Part shown: positions 9,117 through 18,887 of the stretch, in pieces
Numbering within the stretch: position 1 is the first letter of the stretch
Layout: every line of letters starts with the position of its first letter
DNA from: Thalassococcus sp. S3
GTDB taxonomy: Bacteria; Pseudomonadota; Alphaproteobacteria; Rhodobacterales; Rhodobacteraceae
DNA length: 64,000 nt
Reading direction: 5' to 3'
Assembly: GCF_004216475.1 (NCBI RefSeq)
Contig: NZ_CP022303.1
Location: forward strand, 248,001 to 312,000
Position numbers and translations under genes: made by a program
Notes under the pieces: generated by a model
What the model was told of the DNA's origin: nothing
Databases searched by the model: none
What the model saw: only the letters and a program-made list of their open reading frames with translations

Positions 9117-10928
9117 CTAGTCTCCGAAAACCCAGGCGCCGCTATCGGCCGAACCGACACCCGCGCGGAACGCGGCAAAGAGTTCGCGACCTGTCCCGGC
9201 CATATGTGCTGTAAGGTCAGGTGTGGCCGCGACGCGGTCTTCGACGCCGGGGGTCAGCACCTCGATCTGGCCTTCGACTGCGTCCACCCTGAGCCGGTCG
9301 CCATCCTGCAGTCTGGCAATCAGCCCCCCGTTCAGCGCTTCGGGGCAGACATGGATTGCTGCAGGCACCTTGCCCGAGGCCCCCGACATCCGCCCATCGG
9401 TCACCAGGGCGACCTGATGCCCGCGCCCCTGTAGAATGCCCAGGATCGGGGTCAGGGAATGAAGTTCCGGCATGCCGTTTGCCTTGGGGCCCTGAAAGCG
9501 TACGACCACGATGACATCGTCTGTGAACTCTCCGGCCTTGAAGGCCGCTTTCACATCGTCCTGGTTGTCGAAGACGCGTATGTCGGCCTCGACCACGTGG
9601 TGCTCCGGTGCGACGGCAGAGACTTTCATGACCGCATGCCCCAAATTGCCCGTCAGGCGCTTCAGACCTCCGGTCGTCTGAAACGCGTCGGTGGCCGGAC
9701 GCAGGATCGCCGTATTCAGCGAGGCGTCAGGACCGGCGCGCCATGTCAGCGTCCCGTCCGTCAGAACGGGTTCCTGTGTATACTGATCCAGGCCCCGCCC
9801 CGCGACTGTCTGGGTGTCCGGATGAAGCAGCCCGTTTTCCAGCAGACTGCGGATCAGGTAACCCAATCCTCCGGCCGCATGAAAGGCGTTCACGTCGGCC
9901 AAACCGTTGGGGTAAACACGGGCCATCAAGGGGGTCACATCGGACAGGTCCGAAAAATCGTGCCAATCCAGCACGATCCCTCCTGCCCGGGCCATCGCGA
10001 TGAGATGGATCAGCAGGTTCGTCGATCCGCCCGTGGCGTTCAGCCCGACGATCCCGTTCACAAAAGCCTTTTCATCCAGGATATCGCAGACAGGCGTGTA
10101 GTCGTTTCCAAGTGCGCTCAGCGATATGGCCCGCTTCGCGCCAGCAGCGGTGAGAGCGTCGCGCATCGGCGTGTTCGGGTTCACGAAACTCGATCCGGGC
10201 AGGTGCAGGCCCATGACCTCCATCAGCATCTGATTGGTGTTCGCGGTTCCATAAAAGGTGCAGGTGCCCGGCCCGTGATAGGCGGCCATCTCGGCCTTCA
10301 TCAACGCCTCACGGTCGACCTCGCCCGTGGCGAATTGCTGGCGAACCTTGGCTTTTTCGTCATTGGGCAACCCGCTTGTCATCGGCCCGGCAGGCAGAAA
10401 GACGATGGGCAGATGTCCAAAGGTCTGGGCCGCGATGACAAGGCCCGGTACGATCTTGTCACATACGCCCAGAAAGACCGCCGCGTCGAAGGTGTTGTGG
10501 CTCATGGCGACCGCGGCTGCGAGGGCGATCACATCCCGGGAAAAGAGGCTCAACTCCATACCGGCCTCGCCCTGAGTGACCCCGTCGCACATTGCCGGAA
10601 CCCCGCCGGCAACCTGCGCCGTGGCTCCGGCCTCCCGCGCGGCCTCCCGGATAAGCTCGGGGAAGCGCTCGAAGGGCTGGTGGGCCGACAGCATGTCGTT
10701 ATAGGCGGTGACGATCCCCAGATTTGCCGCCGGCTGCGTTGCGAGAGCGTCCTGATCAGGCCCGGCGCCCGCATAGGCATGCGCTTGTCCAGAGCAACTC
10801 AGATGCGCGCGCGCGGGCCCCTTCTTTCGCGCGGCCTTCATCCGGTCCAGGTAGACTTGCCGCGTTGGCGCGCTTCGTTCGATGATCCGCTCGGTGACGC
10901 GGGCAACGGTTTCATTCAACCGGGACAT
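9117..10928 (-). CDS. edd: 6-phosphogluconate dehydratase
   Basis: The 603-residue protein belongs to the IlvD/Edd iron-sulfur dehydratase family. Cluster-binding cysteines are in [20 protein letters not shown] and [13 protein letters not shown]. Other family blocks are NATGGSTN and [17 protein letters not shown]. The order and spacing fit Edd rather than IlvD, and the adjacent eda supports this. It makes KDPG from 6-phosphogluconate. The last residues are normal for the family. A LacI-type operator candidate lies upstream at 10996-11007. Confidence 0.94.
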   Translation of the reverse strand: MSRLNETVARVTERIIERSAPTRQVYLDRMKAARKKGPARAHLSCSGQAHAYAGAGPDQDALATQPAANLGIVTAYNDMLSAHQPFERFPELIREAAREAGATAQVAGGVPAMCDGVTQGEAGMELSLFSRDVIALAAAVAMSHNTFDAAVFLGVCDKIVPGLVIAAQTFGHLPIVFLPAGPMTSGLPNDEKAKVRQQFATGEVDREALMKAEMAAYHGPGTCTFYGTANTNQMLMEVMGLHLPGSSFVNPNTPMRDALTAAGAKRAISLSALGNDYTPVCDILDEKAFVNGIVGLNATGGSTNLLIHLIAMARAGGIVLDWHDFSDLSDVTPLMARVYPNGLADVNAFHAAGGLGYLIRSLLENGLLHPDTQTVAGRGLDQYTQEPVLTDGTLTWRAGPDASLNTAILRPATDAFQTTGGLKRLTGNLGHAVMKVSAVAPEHHVVEADIRVFDNQDDVKAAFKAGEFTDDVIVVVRFQGPKANGMPELHSLTPILGILQGRGHQVALVTDGRMSGASGKVPAAIHVCPEALNGGLIARLQDGDRLRVDAVEGQIEVLTPGVEDRVAATPDLTAHMAGTGRELFAAFRAGVGSADSGAWVFGD

Positions 10929-10995
10929 CGTCTCAGGCCCTCCGATAGCCGCAGCATGGGGTCAGATTAGATGACCGCCGATAAGACGCGCAACC

Positions 10996-11007
10996 GTTAA
11001 CGCTAAC
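10996..11007. promoter_or_regulatory. LacI-type operator candidate upstream of edd-eda
   Basis: GTTAACGCTAAC is a near-palindrome with outer arms GTTA/TAAC and a central CG step, the pattern common for LacI-family operators. It sits about 68 bp upstream of the edd start. No regulator gene is next to it, so the assignment rests only on the motif. Confidence 0.4.
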
Positions 11008-11027
11008 ACTTTTGGAATTCAAGACGT

Positions 11028-11402
11028 CTACTGCTGGGTTTCCAGGCAATGACGGCGAAACGCCCGTTTGAGCATATCCAGTTCCGCGCGCAAAAGCTCC
11101 ACTTCTCCCCGGATGTCGTCGGCAACCGCGTCGCCTGCGATCAGCGTGAAGTGAGCCAGCTTGCTATCATCGACCTCGTTGAAGACGGCAAAGGTCTGAA
11201 CACCGTCGGCAACGGCATGTTTTGGAATAGGCACGCAAAGGGTCCACGTGCCTGACGTCTCTTCGCGGTTCAGGGTTACGCCATCGACGGGCAGATCCTG
11301 ATGCATCACCCGCACCTTAGGTTCTTCGTCAGAATTCGTGGTCAGAACGCCCTGCCAGACACCCTCGGACATGTGTGTCTTGGTCAATTGCATACCGCTC
11401 AT
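11028..11402 (-). CDS. conserved hypothetical protein (124 aa)
   Basis: The gene has a strong AGGAGG ribosome-binding site 7 bp before its ATG. The product begins MSGMQLTKTHMSEGVWQGVL, followed by a beta-rich region (residues 10-90) that includes EVDDSKLAHFTLIAGDAVADD. A short charged C-terminal helix (EVELLRAELDMLKRAFRRH) is a likely coiled coil. It is cytosolic with no signal peptide. It lies 11 bp downstream of the 257-aa gene on the same strand, so the two are probably cotranscribed. I do not recognise the family beyond being typical of Rhodobacterales genomes. Confidence 0.75.
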   Translation of the reverse strand: MSGMQLTKTHMSEGVWQGVLTTNSDEEPKVRVMHQDLPVDGVTLNREETSGTWTLCVPIPKHAVADGVQTFAVFNEVDDSKLAHFTLIAGDAVADDIRGEVELLRAELDMLKRAFRRHCLETQQ

Positions 11403-11413
11403 CGCTAAGCCTC

Positions 11414-12187
11414 CTAGAATGCCGCGCGCGGGCGGCGCGAGAAGGTGAGTTCCCGCAGGATGACCTGGTTCATCTCCGGTCCCTCAAAAATCAGGTCCAC
11501 CCAGGCCTTCTGGATCCTTTTTTCGTTCAGTTTCGAATAGGCCAGATCGAATTCAACAAGCACATCCTCCTCATAGAGCGGAAGCTCGCGGACGATTTGT
11601 TCGGTATTTGGCCCGTGTTTGATGTTCAGCCGGGCAAAGATCTCCAACGGTTTTTCCATCTCGACGATCGTATCCATACGGATGATGTGTGAGCGGGAGA
11701 GGTCGGTCAAAGCGGCCTTGGGCAGGTTGATCACGAGCGACAAAAAAGAGCCGTCGAATTTAAAGACGTCCATGCGCAATCCGTAAGGGGCCAGATCAGC
11801 CTCCCGCAGATTTCTCAACTGGCGCAGCGTCAGTTCGGAAAAGGCACAATCGTGAAACAATGTCACCTCGTCGCCCAACATGGATTTCGTCTCGACCGAC
11901 GACATGCCGGGTGATGGCAAGGGGCCGCGCCACAGCTCCGGGCGCCAGTACCAATCGGTGCCGAACGGTTTCTGAAACGCGTGCGAGCCGATCATCGGCA
12001 GTGCCAGCCGCTCATCCGCGGAATGGATCAACTCGTTAAGATATGTACGCAATTGCCGCGCCTTCTGGCGCTCCCGCCGTAAGTCGGGAAGACCCATTTG
12101 CCGCGCCTCCCGCGCCACGCGCCGCCAATGGCTGACAGCGCTGGAATGCGTGATGCGATCAAACAAACCGTTGAACGGTGACGACAT
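11414..12187 (-). CDS. conserved hypothetical protein (DUF6478-like)
   Basis: The 257-residue protein has an N-terminal Arg-rich helical region (about 20-50, including RERQKARQLRTYLNELIHSADERL). A core follows with GTDWYWRPELWRGPLPSPG, then HDCAFSELTLRQLRN and FDGSFLSLVINLP, then a beta-sandwich-like C-terminal half. The WRPELW-GP block matches what I recall as a Rhodobacterales-specific family (DUF6478), function unknown. It has an AAAGG ribosome-binding site and precedes the 124-aa gene in the same direction. Confidence 0.7.
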   Translation of the reverse strand: MSSPFNGLFDRITHSSAVSHWRRVAREARQMGLPDLRRERQKARQLRTYLNELIHSADERLALPMIGSHAFQKPFGTDWYWRPELWRGPLPSPGMSSVETKSMLGDEVTLFHDCAFSELTLRQLRNLREADLAPYGLRMDVFKFDGSFLSLVINLPKAALTDLSRSHIIRMDTIVEMEKPLEIFARLNIKHGPNTEQIVRELPLYEEDVLVEFDLAYSKLNEKRIQKAWVDLIFEGPEMNQVILRELTFSRRPRAAF

Positions 12188-12276
12188 GCCTGCCTTTCCT
12201 ATCGTTTCCGATCCAGGGACAATCTAACGAAAGGCTTTCAATCAAATAAACCTTCAATGAAAGAAAAAAGCGTTTT

Positions 12277-12936
12277 TCATTCGGACGCGTTCGACTGTTC
12301 CGAGAGATCGGGCGCCGGGTCCTCGACCGGGGGCGATGCCCGCCGGCTGCTCGCCGATTGGCTTTGCCGCGCCATTTGTGTGAGGATGGCAGCCCCGGAG
12401 CGCCCAAGGGCGTCGCCATCATCTGGTGCGTAAAGAGAAACGCCCACGACATAGCCATTGACCGCAAAAGCACCTCTCCAATGCCGTTGGGCCGCACCCA
12501 CGATGCCATGATCGGCCCCATCGATCTGGATCAGAGCCAAAGCCCCGTTTTGCGTCTGTTCCAACACCGGTGCGGGTGCTGCCGAGCTGCTCAGGGCCTC
12601 CACTGTCGGCGCGGCACCGGATTGCGGCGCTACGGTCGCCGTGATGAGGGCAAGCGGCGCTCCGGCATAGAAGCCCCGGACCCCCAAGGTGTCGCAGCGC
12701 GCGAAAAGGACAAAGCCGCCCCCGGGCCTGCGTTTGGTTGACCGGCGATCCACACAATAGCCCGGTGGGGCCTGCAGTACGACCCGGTCCCCGGCAAGCG
12801 ACACCTCCGTGATCTTCGGGGTGCCTTCGGCATCGGACCTGGGGTCAAGAAAAGCCAGCCCCGATCCGGCGTCGCACCCGGCCAGGCCGAGTGCGAGTAT
12901 GGCCACGCAAAGCGGTTTAGAGATCCATGTAGGCAT
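12277..12936 (-). CDS. putative lipoprotein (219 aa)
   Basis: The product has a lipoprotein signal: a short basic start (MPTWISK), a hydrophobic core and the lipobox LGLAGC at about residues 16-21. The mature part has a beta-rich domain ([33 protein letters not shown]) and a low-complexity Ser/Ala/Pro/Glu tail. The two Cys in the PPGYCVD and FARCD blocks may form a disulfide. Its first 20 bp overlap the 3' end of ilvD, so it probably shares the ilvD transcript. Function unknown. Confidence 0.75.
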   Translation of the reverse strand: MPTWISKPLCVAILALGLAGCDAGSGLAFLDPRSDAEGTPKITEVSLAGDRVVLQAPPGYCVDRRSTKRRPGGGFVLFARCDTLGVRGFYAGAPLALITATVAPQSGAAPTVEALSSSAAPAPVLEQTQNGALALIQIDGADHGIVGAAQRHWRGAFAVNGYVVGVSLYAPDDGDALGRSGAAILTQMARQSQSASSRRASPPVEDPAPDLSEQSNASE

Positions 12937-14650
12937 GCTTTTCAGCCTTGCCGCCTGGATGTGTTACCGCACCCTTGTAGGTCTCACCCACAAGTTGCGC
13001 GTATTTCCACAGCGCGCCAGAGGCATAGATCGTCTCCCGCGGGCCAGTCCATGCGGCCTTGCGCGTTTCCAGTTCCTCATCGGTCAGATCCACGCTGATC
13101 TCGCCCTTGATGGCGTCTATGGTGATGACGTCACCATCCTTGAGCAGCGCGATGGGTCCGCCATGGGCGGCTTCCGGTCCGACATGGCCCACGCAGAAAC
13201 CGCGTGTCGCGCCCGAGAACCGGCCGTCCGTGATCAGCGCGACCTTCTTGCCCATGCCCTGACCGGAAAGCGCTGCGGTGGTGGCCAGCATTTCCCGCAT
13301 GCCGGGACCGCCCGAAGGACCCTCGTTCCGGATGACAAAGACGTCGCCTTCTTCATAGGCACGTGTTTGAACGGCGTCGAACGCGTCCTGTTCACATTCG
13401 AATATGCGTGCAGGCCCGGTGAAGACCTGATGTTGGGTCGGAATGCCTGCCACCTTAACGATGGCGCCTTCGGGCGCGAGGTTGCCTTTCAGCCCCACAA
13501 CCCCGCCGGTTGGCGTGATCGGAGCGTCGATGGGGTAGATCACCTTGCCATCCGCTTCGCGGTCGATCTTGTCCAGCTCCTCGCCGATCGAATACCCCGT
13601 AACGGTCATGCAGTCTTCGTGGACCAGCCCCGCCTTGCGCAACTCTTTCATCACCACTGGAACGCCGCCTGCCTCGTACATGTCTTTGGCCACATACTGG
13701 CCACCCGGCTTGAGGTCGACGAAGTAGGGTGTGTCGCGGAAGATCTCGCATACGTCATCAAGGAAGAAGTCCAGCCCCGCCTCATGCGCCATGGCCGGAA
13801 GGTGCAGGCCCGCATTGGTCGACCCGCCGGTACACGCCACCACGCGTGCGGCGTTCTCAAGCGACTTCATCGTAACGATGTCACGTGCGCAGATGTTCTT
13901 TTCGATCAGATCCATGATCGCCTCGCCCGATGCGATGGCATATTGATCCCGGCTTTCGTAGGGCGCGGGCGCGCCCGCGCTGTTTGGCAGGGCGAGGCCA
14001 ATGGCTTCGGACACGCAAGCCATGGTGTTCGCGGTGAACTGACCGCCGCAAGCTCCGGCGGATGGGCAGGCAACGCGCTCAAGAACCGCGAGCTGTTCGT
14101 CGGAATAGTTGCCCGCCTGATGCTGCCCCACCGCTTCAAAGACGTCCTGAACGGTCACGTCCTCTCCGTCCAGACGGCCCGGAAGGATCGAACCGCCGTA
14201 GATGAACACAGACGGCACGTTCAGCCGGATCATTGCCATCATCATGCCCGGAAGCGACTTGTCACAACCGGCAAGCCCGACGATCGCATCGTAACAATGG
14301 CCGCGCATCGTCAATTCGACCGTGTCGGCAATCGCCTCCCGGCTGGCCAGCGACGACCGCATGCCTTCGTGGCCCATCGCAATCCCGTCGGTGACGGTGA
14401 TCGTGGTAAATTCCCTGGGCGTTCCATCCGCGGCCTTCACACCCAGCTTCACCGCCTGTGCCTGGCGGTTGAGGGCGATGTTGCAAGGGGCAGCCTCGTT
14501 CCAGCAGGTGGCTACGCCCACAAGCGGCTGATGGATCTCTTCCTCGCTCAGCCCCATCGCGTAGTAATAGGACCGATGCGGCGCGCGGGCCGGTCCTTCG
14601 GTGACGTGACGACTGGGCAGCTTGGATTTATCGAACTTGCGCTTGAGCAT
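12917..14650 (-). CDS. ilvD: dihydroxy-acid dehydratase
   Basis: The 577-residue iron-sulfur enzyme converts 2,3-dihydroxy-isovalerate/-methylvalerate to the 2-keto acids of valine and isoleucine synthesis. Cluster ligands are visible in [11 protein letters not shown] and [14 protein letters not shown], with [11 protein letters not shown] and [21 protein letters not shown] chose the ATG at 14650, with GGAGG 5 bp upstream, over a further upstream in-frame start. The C terminus is complete. It is divergent from the large ABC-like gene, with about 170 bp between them. Confidence 0.94.
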   Translation of the reverse strand: MLKRKFDKSKLPSRHVTEGPARAPHRSYYYAMGLSEEEIHQPLVGVATCWNEAAPCNIALNRQAQAVKLGVKAADGTPREFTTITVTDGIAMGHEGMRSSLASREAIADTVELTMRGHCYDAIVGLAGCDKSLPGMMMAMIRLNVPSVFIYGGSILPGRLDGEDVTVQDVFEAVGQHQAGNYSDEQLAVLERVACPSAGACGGQFTANTMACVSEAIGLALPNSAGAPAPYESRDQYAIASGEAIMDLIEKNICARDIVTMKSLENAARVVACTGGSTNAGLHLPAMAHEAGLDFFLDDVCEIFRDTPYFVDLKPGGQYVAKDMYEAGGVPVVMKELRKAGLVHEDCMTVTGYSIGEELDKIDREADGKVIYPIDAPITPTGGVVGLKGNLAPEGAIVKVAGIPTQHQVFTGPARIFECEQDAFDAVQTRAYEEGDVFVIRNEGPSGGPGMREMLATTAALSGQGMGKKVALITDGRFSGATRGFCVGHVGPEAAHGGPIALLKDGDVITIDAIKGEISVDLTDEELETRKAAWTGPRETIYASGALWKYAQLVGETYKGAVTHPGGKAEKHAYMDL

Positions 14651-14822
14651 GCACACCTCCCTGGCTCGGTTTTCTTGCAATACCGGCGCGCTAGATCACA
14701 CACAAGGCTGAACGGACGATGTGCGCCAGCGCGTCTTGTAATAGATCAATGTGATGCTTAGGCTCTAGCACCTCTTCGACCTATCGGTTTTCAAAGGCCT
14801 TTTTCGGCCTTGGTTGGTTTTC

Positions 14823-17800
14823 ATGGAACGATCCCTGTTCGCATTCATTTGGAAGTACTCGAAAAAGCAGCAGCTTGGTTTGCTGGCCTTCACGCTTTTG
14901 TCCTTTCCCTTCCTCTATGCCACGCTCGAATTGCCCAAGCGCATCATCAACGATGCGATTCAGGCCGAGGCGACGATTGTCAATGTCCTGGGCTATGAGC
15001 TGACACAGGTTCAATTCCTGCTCTTTCTCTGTTTTCTGTTTTTGGCTGCCGTTCTTGTCAGTGGTTTGATGAAGATGCGCCTGAACACCATGAAGGGTGT
15101 TCTGGCCGAACGCATGCTGCGCCGCTTTCGCTATCAACTCATCAGCCGCTTGATGCGGTTTCCCCGCGTCTATTTCCGCACGACCAGCCAGGGGGAACTC
15201 GTGTCGATGGTGACCTCCGAGGCCGAGCCGATGGGCGGCCTGATGGGGGATGCGGTGGCCCAGCCGGTCTTTCAGGCGGGCCAGATGCTGACGATTGTGA
15301 CCTTTCTGTTCATGCAAAGCGTGTGGTTCGGCCTTGCCTCTATCGCGCTGATCCCGCTGCAGGCCTGGTTGATCCCGATGCTGCAGCGCCAGATCAACCA
15401 ACTGAACAAAAAGCGCATCGTCCAGGTCCGTCACCTGGCCTCGGAAATCGGTGAGAGCGCGGCCGGGATCGGCGATCTGCGCGCGAATGGCGGCTGGCGG
15501 TTCCGCCTGGCGGAGTTCACCGACCGTCTTGGCCGGCTTTTCGATATCCGGTTCCAGATCTACCAGAAAAAGTTCTTTATGAAGTTTCTCAACAACTTCA
15601 TTACCCAGCTCACGCCGTTTTTCTTCTATTCCGTGGGCGGATATCTGGCGATCAAGGGGGAGATCACGGTCGGCGCCCTGGTGGCGGCGCTTGCCGCTTA
15701 CAAGGACCTCTCCAGCCCCTGGAAAGAGCTTTTGACCTATTATAACCAGGTGCAGGATATGTCGCTGCGCTGGCAGATCGTCACTGAACGGTTCGACCCC
15801 AAGGGCATGATCGACGAAAAACTTCTGGAGGGTGAACCGAGTGAAATCCCGCATCTGAATGGCACGATCGAGATCAAGGATGTGACTGTCAGGGATCAGG
15901 ATGGCAACACCGTTCTGGAAGACATCAACCTTGAAATCCCGCCAGGCGCGCGCGTCGCGATCCAGGCAACCAACGCTGTTGAGCGTGCCGCCTTTGCTGA
16001 TCTTCTGATCCGGGAGGTCATGCCGGCGCGCGGATCCGTGACCCTTGCAGGATATCCGATCAATGAGCTTCACCAAGCCGTGCTCGCCGCGCGCGTCGGC
16101 TATGCCCATTCCCGTCCCTACCTGTTCGACGGCACGCTGGGCGACAACCTTTTGATGCCGCTCAAGATCAAACCACAGATAAACGCCTGGGACCCGAAGG
16201 GCCGTAACAAGCGGATGAAGGAAGCCCAGAGATCGGGCAACAGTCTTGATGAGTTGGGCGGGGAATGGGTTGATCCGGAACTCGCGGGCCTGATCAGCGG
16301 AGAGGATATTCGCGACTGGTGGTTCAAACTGGTCGAAGCAATGGGCATTGATGAGATGATGTTCCAGCGAACGCTCCGCTCGCGATTTGAACCTCAGCTC
16401 CATCCGCTTCTGGCCCGCCGGATCGTGGAGTTGCGTCCGACGATCCTCGCGCGGCTTCAGGAGGCGGGTCTTGACGATGTCGTCCTTCGCTTCGATCCCG
16501 ACACATTCAACCCGGCCATACCCCTCGGCGGCAACCTGCTTTTCGCGTCACCGGCACGGGACATCACCCAGGACAGCCTTGCATCGGAACGCAAGTTCAT
16601 CTCGATGCTGTATGAAAACGAACTTGCGGACGAGGCGATGGCCATCGGTCAGGCGGTCATGGAAACCCTGCGCCAGACCTTTGGCCGGGATGGCACGGAT
16701 CACCCGCTCTTCCGGCGTCTGGGCATCGAGGAAGATGTCTATATCCGTCTGTCCTATATTGCGCAAAAACGAAAGCGTGACGGCGCAGATGGGTTGACCG
16801 AAGAGGAAAGCGCCCTTCTTCTCACCGTCCCGTTCCTGCTGACGGCGGAACAGATCGGGCCAAGCTTTCCGGAGAAATACAAGAACAAGATCCTGGCCCT
16901 GCGCCGAACACGCGCCTATGCGCTGCGCCAGACCGCGGGCGACATGTTCGGCGCGCTCGGAGAGGATGTCTATGTTCCACGCCTGACGGCCCTCGAAAAC
17001 GCACTTTACGGGAAAATCTCGATGATGGCGGGCGCGAAGGCCGGCCAGATCGAAGATCTGGTGGCCAAGGTTTTCGAGGAGTACGGTCTGCGTCGCCAGC
17101 TTGCCTCGATCATCTACGATTTGCCCACCGGGCTGGGCGGGGGCAAGCTGCCAACGGTCTTGCAGGAGCGGGCGGCCTTCAGCCGTGCGGGCATCAAACG
17201 GCCCGATATCCTGATCCTCGATAAAGCGCTCGCAAGCCATGACGCGGAAAGCCGCCGGATCACGCGGGAGAAGCTGAGAACGCTGTTGCCGCGGACCACC
17301 ATGGTTTTCATGGAGGACAAATTCGAAAACCCCACGGCCTATGACCTTTTTGTCGAGATCAAGGACGGTCGTATTGATGGCGTTGCCAAGTCTGACCGAG
17401 AGGAGCTTGACGAAGTTGGCGCCGTCGATCTTCAGCGCAAGCAGCGCCTGATCGCGGGCACAGAACTCTTCGGTCGGCTTGATACGCGCAACCAGCGGCT
17501 TTTGGCGTTCAGCGCGCAATGGTACAACGCGCGAGCCGGTCAGGTCATTTTTGCCGAGGGCGAGCCGCCCGATGCAGCCTATCTGTGCCTCGAAGGACTG
17601 GCCGAACTGCGCTGGCCCGAATACGAAGAGGGTGACCGCCCGATCGCGACCATCGGGCCCGGGCGGCTGATCGGGGATCTGTCCATCATCCTGAACGAGC
17701 CGCGTCAGCTTGATCTGGTCGCAGTGCACGATACCACGCTTCTGCGCATCGATGCCGAGGATTTCCGCGCTGTGGTGGAAAGTGACAGCGCCGTGCTTCT

Positions 17801-17930
17801 GAGCCTTCTGCAAACCGTCGCCAGCCACCTGGCCGGGGCAGCCGAACTCTTGCGCACAGCCGAGATCGACATACCTGAGGTGTCAGGCCCGCATCCCGAA
17901 CGGACGGCGCTGGAAAATCTTGCCGAGTAA
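14823..17930 (+). CDS. degenerate ABC-transporter-like protein with cyclic-nucleotide-binding domain
   Basis: This 1,035-residue protein starts with an ABC exporter-type membrane domain (residues about 1-330, GELVSMVTSEAEPMGG in the first intracellular region). A nucleotide-binding-domain relic follows from about 346. The Walker A position reads GARVAIQATNAVERAAF with no GxGK[ST]. The signature region is LPTGLGGGKLPTVLQERAAF, Walker B reads ILILDKALASHD with Lys for the catalytic Glu, and the H-loop position reads FMEDKFEN. About 290 extra residues (about 455-745) split the domain. Residues about 876-1,020 form a cNMP/CRP-type sensor (FAEGEPPDAAYLCLEG, IGDLSIILNEPRQLD). A hairpin (14794-14811) lies just before the ATG. 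ATP hydrolysis looks unlikely; the role is unknown. A CPBP protease gene follows after 3 bp. Confidence 0.85.
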   Translation: MERSLFAFIWKYSKKQQLGLLAFTLLSFPFLYATLELPKRIINDAIQAEATIVNVLGYELTQVQFLLFLCFLFLAAVLVSGLMKMRLNTMKGVLAERMLRRFRYQLISRLMRFPRVYFRTTSQGELVSMVTSEAEPMGGLMGDAVAQPVFQAGQMLTIVTFLFMQSVWFGLASIALIPLQAWLIPMLQRQINQLNKKRIVQVRHLASEIGESAAGIGDLRANGGWRFRLAEFTDRLGRLFDIRFQIYQKKFFMKFLNNFITQLTPFFFYSVGGYLAIKGEITVGALVAALAAYKDLSSPWKELLTYYNQVQDMSLRWQIVTERFDPKGMIDEKLLEGEPSEIPHLNGTIEIKDVTVRDQDGNTVLEDINLEIPPGARVAIQATNAVERAAFADLLIREVMPARGSVTLAGYPINELHQAVLAARVGYAHSRPYLFDGTLGDNLLMPLKIKPQINAWDPKGRNKRMKEAQRSGNSLDELGGEWVDPELAGLISGEDIRDWWFKLVEAMGIDEMMFQRTLRSRFEPQLHPLLARRIVELRPTILARLQEAGLDDVVLRFDPDTFNPAIPLGGNLLFASPARDITQDSLASERKFISMLYENELADEAMAIGQAVMETLRQTFGRDGTDHPLFRRLGIEEDVYIRLSYIAQKRKRDGADGLTEEESALLLTVPFLLTAEQIGPSFPEKYKNKILALRRTRAYALRQTAGDMFGALGEDVYVPRLTALENALYGKISMMAGAKAGQIEDLVAKVFEEYGLRRQLASIIYDLPTGLGGGKLPTVLQERAAFSRAGIKRPDILILDKALASHDAESRRITREKLRTLLPRTTMVFMEDKFENPTAYDLFVEIKDGRIDGVAKSDREELDEVGAVDLQRKQRLIAGTELFGRLDTRNQRLLAFSAQWYNARAGQVIFAEGEPPDAAYLCLEGLAELRWPEYEEGDRPIATIGPGRLIGDLSIILNEPRQLDLVAVHDTTLLRIDAEDFRAVVESDSAVLLSLLQTVASHLAGAAELLRTAEIDIPEVSGPHPERTALENLAE

Positions 17931-17933
17931 AGA

Positions 17934-18824
17934 ATGGTTCCTGCCCACCGCTACGCCGCCCATGATATCCTTGTCGATCCGGCCCGACAGCGCCCCGAAA
18001 TCTGGCGCATCCTCGCCGGGATCGCTCTGATCGTTACGCTGGTCATCGCGTTCAATCTGCTGCTGAACGCCGCCCTCTTTCAGTTTGTGCCCGACGCCTG
18101 GGGACCCGAAACATCGATGGGCAGCACGCCCTTCACGCTCATGGTGCTTTTGGGCAGCTTCATCTTTATCTCACTTGCAGTTGCCGTGACCGCCCGCCAG
18201 CTTCACGCGCGCAGTTTGTCGAGCGTGCTGGGTCCGATCAGCTGGGCGATCCGTGACTTCTTCCGTGTTCTCGCCGGTCTGGTGGTCCTTGGTGTTGCGC
18301 TCTGGATCCTGCCGCCCTGGGGATTTGGGATCGAACTTTCGCCAAATCTCCCTCCGGCCACCTGGCTGGTGCTTCTGCCGCTTTCGATATTCGTCCTTCT
18401 GATCCAGACCAGCGCCGAAGAGATCCTGTTTCGCGGCTATCTCCAGCAGCAATTGGCGGCCCGGTTTGCTCATCCGGTGATCTGGATGGGCGTGCCCTCG
18501 GCTCTTTTCGCATTCGGGCATTATCTCCCCGCCGAAGCCGGCCCCAACGCGTGGGTCATCGCGGTCTGGTCAGGTCTTTTCGGGCTTCTGATGGCCGATC
18601 TGACCGCACGAGCCGGATCTCTGGGCCCGGCCATCGCCGTTCACTTCGCCAACAATTTCTCGGCCCTTCTGATCGTCTCCCTTCCTGACAGCCTCAATGG
18701 CCTGGCGCTTTATACCGTGCCCTTCACCGCGTCCGACCCGGACGCCATCCGCACCTGGATGCCGGTCGATTTCGCCACCATGATCGTCAGCTGGCTTGTT
18801 GCCCGCCTTGCCATTCGGCGCTGA
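17934..18824 (+). CDS. CPBP family intramembrane glutamic endopeptidase
   Basis: The 296-residue membrane protein has about eight hydrophobic segments and the CPBP (Rce1-like) motifs in order: EEILFRGYLQ (two catalytic glutamates), then FAFGHY, then AVHFANNF. It begins 3 bp after the degenerate ABC gene, which suggests coupling and perhaps a shared pathway. CPBP proteins act as intramembrane proteases or chaperone-like factors, and the substrate here is unknown. Motif match is confident, biological role is not. Confidence 0.85.
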   Translation: MVPAHRYAAHDILVDPARQRPEIWRILAGIALIVTLVIAFNLLLNAALFQFVPDAWGPETSMGSTPFTLMVLLGSFIFISLAVAVTARQLHARSLSSVLGPISWAIRDFFRVLAGLVVLGVALWILPPWGFGIELSPNLPPATWLVLLPLSIFVLLIQTSAEEILFRGYLQQQLAARFAHPVIWMGVPSALFAFGHYLPAEAGPNAWVIAVWSGLFGLLMADLTARAGSLGPAIAVHFANNFSALLIVSLPDSLNGLALYTVPFTASDPDAIRTWMPVDFATMIVSWLVARLAIRR

Positions 18825-18840
18825 TTGCATTTCCATCGCT

Positions 18841-18860
18841 GCGGGCTTATTTCAGCCCGC
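18841..18860. other. perfect hairpin before accD
   Basis: GCGGGCT (18841-18847) and AGCCCGC (18854-18860) form a perfect 7-bp stem with a 6-nt loop between the CPBP gene and accD. No T-tract follows, so it may be a weak terminator or a 5'-leader element of accD. Confidence 0.4.
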
Positions 18861-18887
18861 AACCTCAGGCCATCAAGGGCAGCGCGC

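Noticed and set aside
9459-10970. 503-codon plus-strand frame opposite edd
   Set aside because: Antisense to edd with its cluster cysteines and no independent features.
12809-14761. 650-codon open frame on the plus strand opposite ilvD
   Set aside because: It is antisense to the clear ilvD gene and its translation is Arg/His-rich with no family motif. GC-rich codon bias opens such frames.
14781-16403. 540-codon minus-strand frame opposite the degenerate ABC gene
   Set aside because: Gln/His/Arg-rich shadow translation, and the plus-strand frame has transmembrane and cNMP-domain features.
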